A stretch of DNA of 64,000 nt, from the NCBI GenBank assembly GCA_013399895.1, contig VXBA01004176.1:679751-743750 (forward strand), written 5' to 3'. Below the pieces are notes generated by a model. That model saw only the letters and a list, made by a program, of their open reading frames with translations. It searched no databases and was not told the origin of the DNA. This document shows positions 47,214 to 59,170 of the stretch, in pieces. The position numbers and the translations under genes are program-made. Source of the DNA: Serilophus lunatus. Its lineage: Eukaryota > Chordata > Aves > Passeriformes > Eurylaimidae. Position 1 is the stretch's first letter. The number at the start of each line of letters is the position of its first letter.

Positions 47214-49360
47214 GAGAGAAAAAAATTGCCACTCCTGGTATTGTAGCTCACTTGTAAACTGCCCAAACTGTTAATCAAAGAGTCTGACCATGGCTTAAAA
47301 CTTCAGGGTATTTCAGCAATGTCTGGGAGCTTTTTCTTGGAAATCACCTTTTCCATCCCAATTCTGCTAGACCTGCTGAGAGGTGCCCTTTCTTTGCTCA
47401 GTTTGACAAGCAGAAGGTTGCTGAAGGATTTTGGCATCCCTTGGCCTGAGAGCCAGGTCAGCTTCTGGCCCCCTTCAACATCCATTTGGGAAGAAGAGGT
47501 TGCCCAGCTCCATTGGTCATGATGCCCCATAAGTCACTTCCAGACTAAAGTCTTCCATTTCTTTTATGGAGTTTAGGAGTTCTGTCCTAAACTGATGATG
47601 TCATTTTCAAATGCATTTTGATGGAAGATGCTGGATGGCCAGTGGTTTTGAAAGATTGCCTCACCTCCTTCAGTGAAGAAACAGTTGTTGGGAAATGTAA
47701 CTGCAATTACCCTTTAAGAAAATCTCAGTCAAGTGAAAATAATTTCCTTAAAAGTTATCTCTATGTTAAAATGAACAAATTAATTAAATGCTTAAAAAAA
47801 AAGAAGTGCTACTGTGTAGCTGTGTAAAACAACCAGATACCCAAAATCATTGGGAAAGGCAGTGCAAAACACAAGGAACTGATAGGAGCTTTTAACTTCT
47901 GCACTGAACTGTGATGGATTTCACATGATCAATGATTTGAAAAACTGTCCCTCCACCCCTCTTACCCTATGGCTAATCAGCATCCAAGTCCAATTGACAG
48001 CAATAATACTCTCTATTTAATCTGATGGGAGCCAGATCATGTCATTGGATACTTCTGTGTTTATTAACTTGACATGCTTTTAATTCTTTGGTAGTGTATA
48101 TTTATATCTGGGCTTCCTTGGGGTTTTATGTTCTTTTTAATAATTACAATCCGTTAGGAAAATGTCCTTAAGTTCTACAAATACATTCTCAACTCTGATC
48201 TTCATTTTATACAGATGTCATCTCTGGATATTCCTTCATTTACAAACATAATATTTAAAAATATGTATGTAAGGGAGTGAGATTAATAAATACATGATTT
48301 TCAGCAAGCGTGCCTTGCTGAAGTGTTCATGGATTTGTGGGTTTTGCCAAGGAAACAAATGAGGATAAATCACACCTATTTTCCAGAGAAACTTGGTAGA
48401 GATAAACGTAGCCAGTCTGGGCTTTCTTGTTGCTGACATTACATTTCAGAGGGAAGGTTGTGTCATGGCTGACAGATAAAAATAGGATGTTAGTGTCCTA
48501 GAGTGTGCACAAATACGAGGCTGGTGCCAGTAGAGATGCAACTGGAAGAGGAAAGGAGCAGAATTTAATCCCTGTGAGTTTGAATTTGTCATTTGCTGGG
48601 CAGTGATTTTCTCCCTGGAAGGCTGGCCCTGTCCTGCTGGCCCTGATGCCCCCTCTTGGGAATCCCCATTTGTATTGGTCAGACCTTTATCCTCAACACC
48701 TTTGAGCTCTCTCTTCAGGAAACCAAAACGCTCAAATCACGGAGCAACTAAACAACTTAAAACTCTGATAGTGACAGAGATAAGAACAAAAGAGAATAAT
48801 TAAGCATTAAAAATCCTATGTGAAAATGACTTCATTCTCAAGTGGGTATAAAACTAATATACGTGTGGGACATTTGAAGAACACCAAAGGCTCATGAGAT
48901 AGTGCAGTAAAATTTAGACCACAGCTAATTTTATCTTCTCTGATGGAAAGGTTTTTCCTTTTGTCCCCTGGTTTACAAATTTTCAGGGCAAACTCTGATT
49001 TCTCCTATGTAAAATATACCTAATTTTATTATTAAATTTGTTTGGATTGGAAGCCCCTTTGGGCAAAAGCTCATTGCTTGAAGACTAATATTGTCGTTAC
49101 TACTGAGGTGCCCGCACTAAGTAGTAGTAATTTCTTAGTGCATTGTTGGTGTGTCTTACCTCAGGAGAGACGATGTAAACGCCACAAAATGGGATTATTG
49201 AAGAAAAATCAATTTGCTTTGTAACAAAACACAAAATTCAGTTCTTGTGAAAGTTTCTGTTTAACTTCCATACAACAAAACATTGGAAATGTCTGGGAGC
49301 GATGAATGATACGGCTCCTTCTCCAAAAATTCAGGCACCTGCTCTCCATATAGGAGAGGA

Positions 49361-49470
49361 TGTGGTCCAGTGGATGGTAACACCAGGCTCCAGAACCCAG
49401 CTCTGCTGTCAGGCAGGTGAGTTACACAGTCAGTTATGCCTCTGTTTGCCCATCAAACTGTTCAGAAATG
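49361..49470 (+). repeat. MIR-like SINE remnant
   Basis: In plus orientation: TGTGGTCCAGTGGATGGTAA, CACCAGGCTCCAGAACCCAG, CTCTGCTGTCAGGCAGGTGA, GTTACACAGTCAGTTATGCC, then TCTGTTTGCCCATCAAACTG. This is the MIR order: 'agtggttaagagcac', 'tctggagccag', 'ggctctgccacttactag', 'aagttacttaacctctctgtgcc' and 'tcagtttccccatctgtaaa'. Diverged old copy. Confidence 0.5.
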
Positions 49471-49895
49471 CAACCCTGCTCCTAGGTACATGCCAAGGAC
49501 TGAGCTGGGCTTGGATGGAGATTTTGTATTTCCATTTGGAATGCTTGGAAGAATTTGGGGAAGCGGATTGCAAGGATGATCTGTATCTATATTTCATCAG
49601 CATTCTTAAGGTGTTGGACTACGTTTGTAGCTTCTCCTCTTTGCATGGAGAGAACACCAGTAAAATGGGTGGCTCCCAGAGTGGGAGATTAGAGCTGTTC
49701 ACACCCTAGGGGATATTGGAAGTGATAAGAATATCTAAGAAGATCTTTATATTGCCAATCTGCCTTTTGCTGAGAGCTGCTTGGGAATGGATTTCCCACT
49801 GGATTAATTAATTCTAATTATGACCTTCCATCATCTACCCATAAATTGGCTTGGTGTGGACATAGGTGTGATTTCAAATACAGGCCACACATTAA

Positions 49896-49940
49896 ATATA
49901 CATATATATATATATGTCTATCTATATGTGTGTGTGTACA
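49896..49940 (+). repeat. (TA)n/(TG)n microsatellite
   Basis: An ATATACATATATATATATAT run passes through CTATCTATATG into a GTGTGTGTGT run. Compound imperfect dinucleotide repeat. Confidence 0.85.
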
Positions 49941-50696
49941 TAGGCTAGCAATTCTCCATCCTCATTTGAAACTGCATGGCAACTGTGCTGGATGCTCTGT
50001 GCACACACTACCAAAGGATACTCCTGTCTCCTGAATAGTGAAAGCCAACCTGGCTGACAGGTAGGCAGACAGCAGCATTTTATAGGTGATCTGTAACAGG
50101 TGTTGGGATTTGGCCAGATTTTTTTTTTTTCACTAGAGGCACCCAGTCACAACTTTCTCCCAACCACAGCCAATATTGGCTTATACTATGGGTTAATGTT
50201 CACCTCTCAACTCCATGTTTCTGTGCTTCCAATGTGCTCCAGGATCTCAACAACATCTCTTGGGGACACAGCATTGCCTTTGAGCATGTCCTCAGGGCTG
50301 TTGTAGCTGCTAAACTGAAAAACACCCACATCATCCACTTCCATTACATGAAAGGTATGTATATACATAGGACACTGCCATATAAATTAGTATTAAGAAT
50401 GCTGTTTAAAATAACACACTGGTTAGGGCCTGAGGAGCACAACTTCCCAGATTGGACCAAGGGGATTGGGCTGCCCCTGTCTTGCAATTTCTTACCCTTG
50501 GAAGCATCAAGCAGGCAGTATTCTCTTTGCCAACACAAAGGTCTCACAGTCTGAGGGGGTAGCTCAGCCACTGTCACACCTCTTGGTGAAGTGTATGGCA
50601 ATACCAGAACCCAGCTGTGGCCCAGTGTTTTCTTCTTCCCAGGAAAAGTTTTGAAGAAAACTGCTTTTCATACAATACTTTGCTCAAGAAGATATT

Positions 50697-50712
50697 AAAA
50701 AAAAAAAAAAAA
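50697..50712 (+). repeat. Poly-A tract (A16)
   Basis: Sixteen A residues followed by GGAAAAG. No retroposed body recognised upstream. Confidence 0.85.
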
Positions 50713-52689
50713 GGAAAAGTTATCCCAGATTATCTAAAAGGAGAGGCTTAAGGAAATAATTCTCCCCTTCCTGATATTCTGCTCTGATACTCTGCTGCAA
50801 ATCCTCTAGCACAACAGTTGCAGAAAGTATCAGCTACTGTTTGTAATCCATATGTGTGGAGCCATATGTATTACAGTCTGGATTAAGGCAACTAGAGCCC
50901 ATCTGATCTTAGTTGTCAATAAATCATGTAGACCCAGAAGGACTCAGAGGAATCTCAGGAATTGAAAAGTTATAGTTACCTCTTTGCCTTATAATATTAC
51001 CAGTGATTCATAGAAAGTTTAAAACTGGTGATGCAAAGAAAGCTTGTAACAACTCTGAAAACTCCAGTCATACATAACTACTGTGAAAATGCTCAAAATG
51101 GATCTGTCTCAAGAATGATAAATCCAAATTGCAAGGGCTTCCTGAAGAAAATAAGAGCCAGTCCTTTATAAGCTTATTTTTTGAGTGAAAAAATAAATAT
51201 TTATAGGATTCTATAATTTCTGTCATGCTTATAAGAACATTTCTCCTTTAAAGATTTTTTGCAAGACCAGAATAATGGACAAGTAAAACTCAGAAAGCCT
51301 CATTAACTTGTCCAAGTTAAGAAAATAAATGGCACAACAGCTCTTCTTTAAACAGAAGCTACACTTTTTAATGCTTCAACTCCACAACAGCTCCCACAAC
51401 TGACCTAAACCAAGCACAAATTTTACCTTATTTATTTTTTTTGTGGAAAAAAAGATGAGAAAAATAATATGAATTTAAGAAATAGATACTTCCAGTCTGA
51501 AAAAAGAAATTAAAAATACCTACTTTTCCTGGCCTCTTAGTGCAGCTCAGGTCATCTTTCGGGGCATCCTTTTGGGAAAGCACTGCCCGAAAGAGTGCCT
51601 GCCCTGCAGCCCAGAGGTGTAATGGCAGTAGTGCAGTCCAGCCTGGCTCAGACCTCAGGATGCCTTAGTGATTTGTCTGATTCTTCACCTTTCTCTGTAC
51701 AAAGCCACATCACCTTTGCCTAGATGGAGTGGGGTTTGCTGTCCACAGACTCCTAGGAAAAGCTTTATTGCTTCTCTCTGTTATCTTTTTATAAACCAAA
51801 AGACAATGGGACAGTGCACTCAATGTGTGAAATATTTAAATACTTTTTTCTTGCCCACTTTGTTTTTTCTTTTGAGGAAACTGTCTGCTCATTTTACAGT
51901 TCCATACTGCACTTAGAAGCAAAACTCCTTCCCTTTTTATTTTTCAGAGCCCAGGTATCACAGGTACATCACATGTACCCCTGAGAATCGATGCTTCAGC
52001 ACCTCTGACTCACAACATCAGTTGTTTCACCATCCAGGAATGGAAACCCAGCAGGTCTGGGAACCCACCACCTGGGTAGATCCCAGGGAGGACACTGCAC
52101 TGGGGACTGGGAAAAACTTCCATTGATCCCAGCACAATGTGCTACTTTTTCATACCTTATTGTCACTTGTGCTCACAACAGGCTGCCACGTGTTTCCTGC
52201 TGCTGTTATGAGATGCTTCCATGGATGCACAAGTCATTTTGCCAGTCTTTTATATCAGAGTAATGCCTTTATTTGATTGCAGAAGTGAGATCTGCCCTGC
52301 CAGTTTTTTTTGTTGCTCAAAGACCAACACAATCAAATCAGGCAGATGCAGCACATAGGAAATAAGGACTTGATGCCAGAGAGATGACACTTCAAATCAC
52401 ATGACATCTTAGACACAGGAAATGAAAATCTCAAAGAGACTCTGAAAAAGTGGAAAGTCATTTAATGTTTTGATATTTCTGTATCAAAATGTCCAGGCAA
52501 CAGTCAATACCAGTTTTCAACAATTTAGGAGGCTTAGCAGCACCACGAGGAAACAGAGATGAAGACTGCCAGGATCCAAATCCTGGCAGCAACAGGGAGG
52601 GCAGTGGGTGTTTTATTTTTCAGCAGATGGGTGATCTATAATGGTGTTCAACCCCCAAAAGCAGACAGGTAATAAGTTTATCATATAAA

Positions 52690-52945
52690 ATATCTTCCTT
52701 TTAGCTTAAAATCATTATCTGTTATCCTATCACTACAGGCCTGAATAAAGAGGCTGTCCCCATCTTTTTTACAAGGCTCCTTTAAATACCAAAAGGCCAC
52801 AATAAGGACATGCTTGGAGCCCTCTCTTCTCCAGGTAAAACAACCCCAACTCTTTCAACCTATTGGAGAGGGGTTTCATCCCTCTGGCTCTATCCATGAC
52901 CCTCCTTTAGACCTCCTCCAATAGGTCCATGTAATTCCTGTGCTG
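52690..52945 (-). mobile_element. CR1 LINE fragment (reverse orientation)
   Basis: The plus strand matches the complement of CR1: CTTCCTTTTAGCTTAAAATC, TGTTATCCTATCACTACAGG, CCTGAATAAAGAGGCTGTCC, CCATCTTTTTTACAAGGCTCC, AATACCAAAAGGCCACAATA, GGAGCCCTCTCTTCTCCAGG, AACAACCCCAACTCTTTCAA and CCTCCTCCAATAGGTCCATG. The 3' terminal CR1 words are absent, so both ends are truncated. Inactive. Confidence 0.92.
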
Positions 52946-55900
52946 ATTAAAGGCATTTAGGAAGCTGCCAAGGCTGGAACTAGTGTAACACAGCTGATAG
53001 GACCACTATGCATAGGAACTGAGTATCCCAAAGTTGACACCAAAATCTGTCTAATTTTGGGAACAAGAAGATGACAGAAAATTTATCCCACACCTCTGGA
53101 AGAAGGGGATCCTTTAACAGCAGCAGAAGCTACTTTTGAATGTCATGGCATTAATATTTCCTGAAATTCCTGAAAAGCTTGCAGAGATATCAGCACAGCC
53201 AGAGTTATTGCTTCTAACAATGTGTCATTTGGACAACTGGAGACCAGGCAAGTCTCCTCTCACTTAGGATATGGGGAGGGAGAAGATATGGCTGCACTTG
53301 GGCATCCTGACCAAGGTAAGGATGATGGCAGGGTTAAGAAAAGATCAAACAAAGGCCAGGATGTGCTACAGCTTTGCAGATTTCAGAGCTGGCTTAAGCC
53401 AAGAGCTATCGTGACACAGGTTAGTGTGTCTCTGCTTGGCCATTCCTGGCTTGCACCGGGGGCTGTCAAAACCCTGGTTACATGATGCTGTTGTGGAAAT
53501 AGCTAGAATCAGTTGCAGAGGCACATGGAGAGAGACACCTGAGCCTGCACTGCCTTCCCTGATGCCCTGTGGTGGTGTTTTCCATCTTGAGTCACACAGA
53601 TCCACTGTCCCAGTACAGTGCAGTTAGTCCTGTGGCTAGTCCAGGCCAAGTAATACAAGAAATGGGTCAGCTGCTAAATTAGTCAGACTAAGCTCCAGCT
53701 TAGACCAACATGTATGTCAGAGCAGTTGTTTGATGAGTATTTCACTGTGAAGACCTCACAGAATATCAAAGGGTCTAAGTTTCAATGCCCTGAGGTTAGA
53801 CAAAAAAGCTCAAGGAAACATAAAGCAGAAAACCTGAGCATTCCTGACAGAGGACTTTGGGGACAGGTAACAAAGAAAAGCAATCTGTATATGGACTATG
53901 TGATAAAACATCCCAGTGTTCCTAGACAATGTGCCTATTCAATAATTTGAATAATATTTGTCTCTGAAAAAAAGGTAAGGGTGCAGCATTGCAGAGAAAA
54001 TAAGGGGAGATGAGACTCATTAAAGAAAAATATGAGTGGGATGTGTGTACTAGCTGGTTATAGCACTGCTGAAGGGTGTTCACGGAAATGTCAGGAGCAA
54101 AGTTTTTCCATTTTGTTACCACAGTCCAGTTAAGATCTGTTTGTGGAAGACCATGAGCAATATAAGTGATCAGCAAGTAAATGAGAGACCTTTAATACCT
54201 CCAAGCCTCCTGGATCATTTTCCTTTAAAGGCTCTAAAATGCATAGGATTTGTGGCAGATGAAAGCAGAATTGGTTCATTTGTTGAATACAAACTGAAAC
54301 CTCTCAAAAGCGTTGTCTCATTGTAGGGTTAAAAATAATCCAGCTCAGAAGTCAGCCTGCAGATTTCTGCTGTGGAAGACACAAAGCAAGAGCTGCATTG
54401 AGCTTCACTTTTGCAGAGGCAGGTTTCACATGCCAAGGCTGTGAGAGCATTTTACAGCTCCAGAGAGCAAACAACACTATACCTGATGATACAGAAGGTG
54501 ATGTCTGTCGAGTTTCTTAAACACCAAAGTTTGATTTAGTCCTTCAGGGGAGCTTGGGCTGGGAAATATGGAAATTTAGGGAGTAAAAGGTAGCCAGGAG
54601 AAACAGAGAAGTCAAAGCAGAGAGCTTATAGAATAGAACAGCAAATATCTTCAATGGGCACTGAGATCCAGGCAGTCCACACCCTCTTCTGTTCAAAGTG
54701 TGTAGATAAATCTTGGGTACCTTGGCAGCAAATACTGGAAATAAGGCAGCCATTCCAAAAAGGAACTAAAGACCAGATCCAAACATACTATGTTACAGGT
54801 CTCTTCACTCTGACTAGTCAATGCTATTCTGGATTAAGACTATTTTTATTATGACATATAATATGACATATGTTTCTCTTCATATTCTTTGATCCTGCCT
54901 GCAGTATATCTGTGCCCAGCCCATGGCAGAAATGGAGCTATAAAGCAGTTGCTGAGAGGTGTGGTAATGCCATCGATTTAATGATCTATAGGTAGCAGTT
55001 CTTATGGAGAACTGTGCATTGCATAGGAATTACAAGCTGTGATCTGGAACAACAAATGGGAGGATTACAAGGAAGACTTGTGCTGTGTCTGTGGATTAGG
55101 GAATTAATTTTATGCTCCCTGTCCAGTTTACTTGGCTTTGGAACAAATAAAGTAGCATTATGCAAAGGAAATACTGTAATCTGGCCTAAGAATATAGTTT
55201 TACTCATAGTATCATAAAATATATATCCTTGCCATGAAGAGATGGGTCTATCTAGAATAAAAACAAAATCTTTCCATTGTTGAATATACATATGCTGCTG
55301 GCTGTATGGATCTTAAACATCTCTCCTTGGTTCAAATTTTTCACTAGAGGATCTAATAAATAGGAGAACTACATAAAATGTAAAGATAACTTTTTGTGGA
55401 AGGGGATGCTTGGCAGTACAGCCTTTCTAGAAAGTCTTCCAACAGAGGATTAGGAACTATGGATGGTATTTCCATAAGCCCTTGTTTTTGGCCTGAATAT
55501 GACTCCCAGAGAAGCTGATGGTAAATCTGCCATTGTATCCAAGAGGAACAGACTTGAGACAGTGCTGAGCAAACTGAAGATCCCAGCCTTTGACTCAGGA
55601 GTGTAAATATTTTGCCTTTATAAGCAGAGATTAGTAAATTCAGGGATGTTATTCAAAATGCAGTTTGGTGGCTGCTTCACTGAGCAGGGTCCATACACAC
55701 TGAGCATACTTATCTCCCAGTTTTAAAAACTGCTTCGTGCTGTTAAGGAACAAGGACATAAATCACAAAGGCAGCTGCAGTCAGTGTCGTAGTGGGCAAT
55801 CTCAGCACAAAGGAGACAAATGCTTTTGCAGACATATTATTCCCTTTGCACCCCAGGAAGGCTGGAGGAAAGGGTACTAGGAAATATCAATGCTGCTGCT

Positions 55901-58900
55901 GGCACAGGTGCTTGGTTCTGCCCAAAAGTTGGTAATGTTGGTATCTCGTGATGTGCTGTTTTTAATGGGAAAGGAAAAGAATTGTGGGGGAAAAGGTAAA
56001 TCCCTGTTCATGTCCTGAGTCAGAAATATTGTTGTGTATAGAGAGAATTTAATCCACTCTGTAGAAAACTGCCTGTCTGAAAATGTATCCAATAAAGATG
56101 TTCAGATCTGCTTAAATGAGTTGGAGAGTAGATTTTCTGAGTTGTCTTTCCAGCATATGTAGCAAAGATAGGAGATGAGAGAAACATTTCTTACCTTGTA
56201 TCTCTAGCAGAAAAGAAAAGTGGTCACAAAAAATTAGATACCCACAGACACTGTTTGCCACAAAATCCCTCATGCACTCAGTGTTTGAGGAAGAAGTGGA
56301 ATTTTGGGCTGACATTTCAGGCAGTCAGGAGAATGTACTTGTGCTTTCCTGAAGCATTCCATTGGAGTACATCAGTCCACAGATTCACACCAGCCTTCAT
56401 CTGTGTACTCTAGCCTTGACTGTGAAGCTCTTCTGCCTTATTACTGAAGGTTGGAATTTGATAATTAGTTGAAGAATTTAAAAAAAAAATCTTGATCTTA
56501 AAGAATAATTTTCTTTTTTATTTCAAGAGCTATCAAGTCTCTGTATCTGGCTTAAAAATACAATAATGGAACTTGTCAAAGGATTCAATTCAGACAAATT
56601 AATTTGTCTAGAAATTCTACCTATACCTGTTGAACAGAAGCAGAGGTCATCTGGCACAGTAATGTAAGATGCAGACCACCATTGCAAAGTTGTGGTGTAA
56701 AACTTTGAGCAGGAAGAACAAGAAGTATTTATATAACAGCAGTTTTATTACTTGAGGCTTTTCCCAAAGAAGCTGGTAACATCATGGCTTGCAGAATTGA
56801 CATTTCGCAGAATTGACATTTCACACAATTGACAAGGATGGTTTGGGTTTTGCTTCTGCTGCAAGATCTGACCCTACAGTTACATTTAACCTGCCCAGAA
56901 TATAAGCTGAAGAGCAACCTTTCATGTCACACACTAGATTAAATCCTGTTCAGTGACTTCTCTGAGTGTCCAAGGCAGCATTAAGAAGTCCATCCATCTC
57001 TGTACTTTGGGCTGACAGACACTTTTGCCTCAATGAGTTTTTGCTACAGAAAACTTCTGTTGTGATAAAAAACCCAAGAAGCCAAAGATTCAGAGCAAAG
57101 ACTTGAGAGAAATCATCAGAAAATCCATGTGACAGAAATAAATGTACAGTTAGCAGAGGTTTTTGGTCTTTCTATCTTTTGTACAGTTTTGAAGAGCAGT
57201 GGAAAAGTGACAAGGAACAAATTTGAGAAATGGCTTGTGCTTATTTATTCTCATTCATCTTAAGGCTTGATAGATGCATAGAAAGTATGATAGCAGTCCA
57301 CTGAAGTGACCTAAATGAAACAGAGAGCCTGTCACCCTCAGACATGATTCTGAATCTTCACAAAACACTACTTTGTTTGCTGTAGCCATTATTCATCTAT
57401 TCAGGATGTCTTCTAATTATTCTGGAGATAAATACTGGATTTGGAACTGGAACTTGACAGGATGACACAGCTGGCATCAATACCACAGGCATGTGTGTGT
57501 CTTCACCAAGACTGATACTCCGTTCACAACAGAGACAAAGAAACTTTTCCCAATCTCATACGCTGGCAGAAAGCAAGAAGAAGAGATGACAGGAATTACT
57601 GCCCTGCCCTCATGGAACAGGAGATCCAAACCCACCATAGATTTCCATAAGAACTGGATTCTTTTTTAATGCAGCCACTTTTTTTCCTGTATAGTCATGA
57701 CAACCTTCCTTTAACTCTCTGCTGAGGTGTCACTTCTCATGCAATCCTGCTTGTCTTCACTTCCTTGGCTCCATCTTTCTGCATTTAGTGAGTTCAGGAT
57801 CCTCTAGAAACAAATATCTTGGTGCTTGCTCCAGCAGTCCTTTGAGTCAAAATACTTGGTTAAAAACCACAATAACTGTCTGACTAATTCCTCTTCTAGA
57901 AAGCCGATGTTAATGCTACCATGACTCAGAAAGAGAAGAATTTGCCAGCTCAAACAGTAATGATCAGACATCAGGGAATGGGGAAAGCCACCCTCGAGAT
58001 GCAGTGTGGAAGGACCTTGTAAGGAGAATGTGAAAACCAGCCTCCTTTGGGAACAGAGTCAGACACAGAGCCCTGCTCTGCTGGTTCCACACAGATGGAA
58101 AATTGGACAGAAGAAGGATTGTACTGCCATGACTCGAAGCAATTGAAAAGGGATTTCACTCACACCCTGGTATTTCCATGCCCTGGCTTAAAAATGCAGT
58201 GTTTGAGCACAAGAATGACAAAGTGGTATTACATAACTCCAGAGAGTAAACTTTCTGGACAACATCCAATTACATTCTTCTGAATAAAATTACAAGGAAC
58301 CATTTCCCTCTAACCTAGGAATAACCCTTGCCACAGTCTTTGGATGTGATGCAGGCAAACCTGAGGTGTTGGGACCAAAGGCTGCCTCTTATATCTCACC
58401 TTGCCCTTGGCTTGGTCACTGACAGTTGAGTGGTGCTTTATCCTCTTGCTGTTCAAGGACTCCAGATATTTCCATATCGTTTTTGCTCCTGCCAATACTA
58501 TAACTTGATTTTTTTTCTGGTGTATGACTAATCTGAGCTTTTGCTCTATGACTTTCTGCCTCTGAAAGAATTCCCTGCATGTGCTGGCATTATTGCCTTG
58601 CCAGAGGCAATAGTGATGGCCAGCAATCTCTTTTCTTCTTCACTGCACTGTCACCCTGTGTACCAATAGTAACATTTTTCCTTCTGGATGAGTGTCACCT
58701 CTGAGATTTGTCTCCATTAGCCCCCATCACAAGGAAGAGACTGAAATTCTTCCCAAATAGTTCTAGTGGCTACTTGTGTCCTTCATCTCCAAGACACTGA
58801 GCTTATTCCTCCTCACCAACTCATATGGACCCTCCTCAAGAAAGGACCTGGAGTATCACTGGGAGTTTGGATGTGCAGGGAAAGGATGGGAGGGGACAGG

Positions 58901-59079
58901 GAAGTTGGGATAGGATGATGGGATTGCCCTCAGAAGCAAATTCTTGGGTTTTTTTCTCTTTTTTTCCACCCAGAAAAAGCGACCCCAAGCACCCTGGCCC
59001 ATGCTGTGCGATGAGACTCAGCCCAGTGGGCCAGCTTGTCTTGCCTCCCATAAGGGGAGCATCGAGATATATGAAATCA
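52946..59079. other. Non-coding sequence
   Basis: About 6 kb of unique AT-leaning DNA without a recognised repeat family apart from the 3 x 16-base repeat at 56791-56838. Short frames only, none with recognisable product. No RNA gene seen. Confidence 0.5.
56791..56838 (+). repeat. Three-copy 16-base tandem repeat
   Basis: GCAGAATTGACATTTC at 56791-56806 is repeated exactly at 56807-56822, and a third degenerate copy ACACAATTGACAAGGA follows at 56823-56838. The two identical copies suggest a recent duplication. Confidence 0.9.
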
Positions 59080-59170
59080 TTGAATCATAAAATCATAGGA
59101 TGGTTTGGGTTGGAAGGGACCTTAAAGATATCTAGATCCACCCCTGCTGCCATGGGCAGGGACACTTTTA
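59080..59170 (-). mobile_element. CR1 LINE, extreme 3' end (reverse orientation)
   Basis: The plus strand reads the reversed CR1 terminus: TGAATCATAAAATCATAGGA, TGGTTTGGGTTGGAAGGGAC, CTTAAAGATATCTAGATCCA, CCCCTGCTGCCATGGGCAGG and GACAC. The word 'CCCTGCCATGGGCAGGGACAC' is characteristic of avian CR1 3' ends. Strongly 5'-truncated. Confidence 0.92.

Larger units (their letters stand above)
44661..49360. other. Non-coding sequence
   Basis: Unique DNA with a small tandem repeat (45165-45222) and poly-A (47191-47213), listed separately. No gene or further mobile element recognised; frames such as 45369-45809 have no identifiable product. Confidence 0.5.
49471..52689. other. Non-coding sequence
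   Basis: Unique sequence with a TA/TG microsatellite (49896-49940), a short poly-A (50697-50712) and an 8-base inverted repeat (52468-52489). No gene recognised; overlapping frames near 50234-50654 look like chance. Confidence 0.5.

Noticed and set aside
52468..52489. Perfect 8-base inverted repeat TTTTGATA/TATCAAAA with 6-base loop
   Set aside because: Arms this short and AT-rich are expected by chance in 64 kb. No RNA or terminator context.
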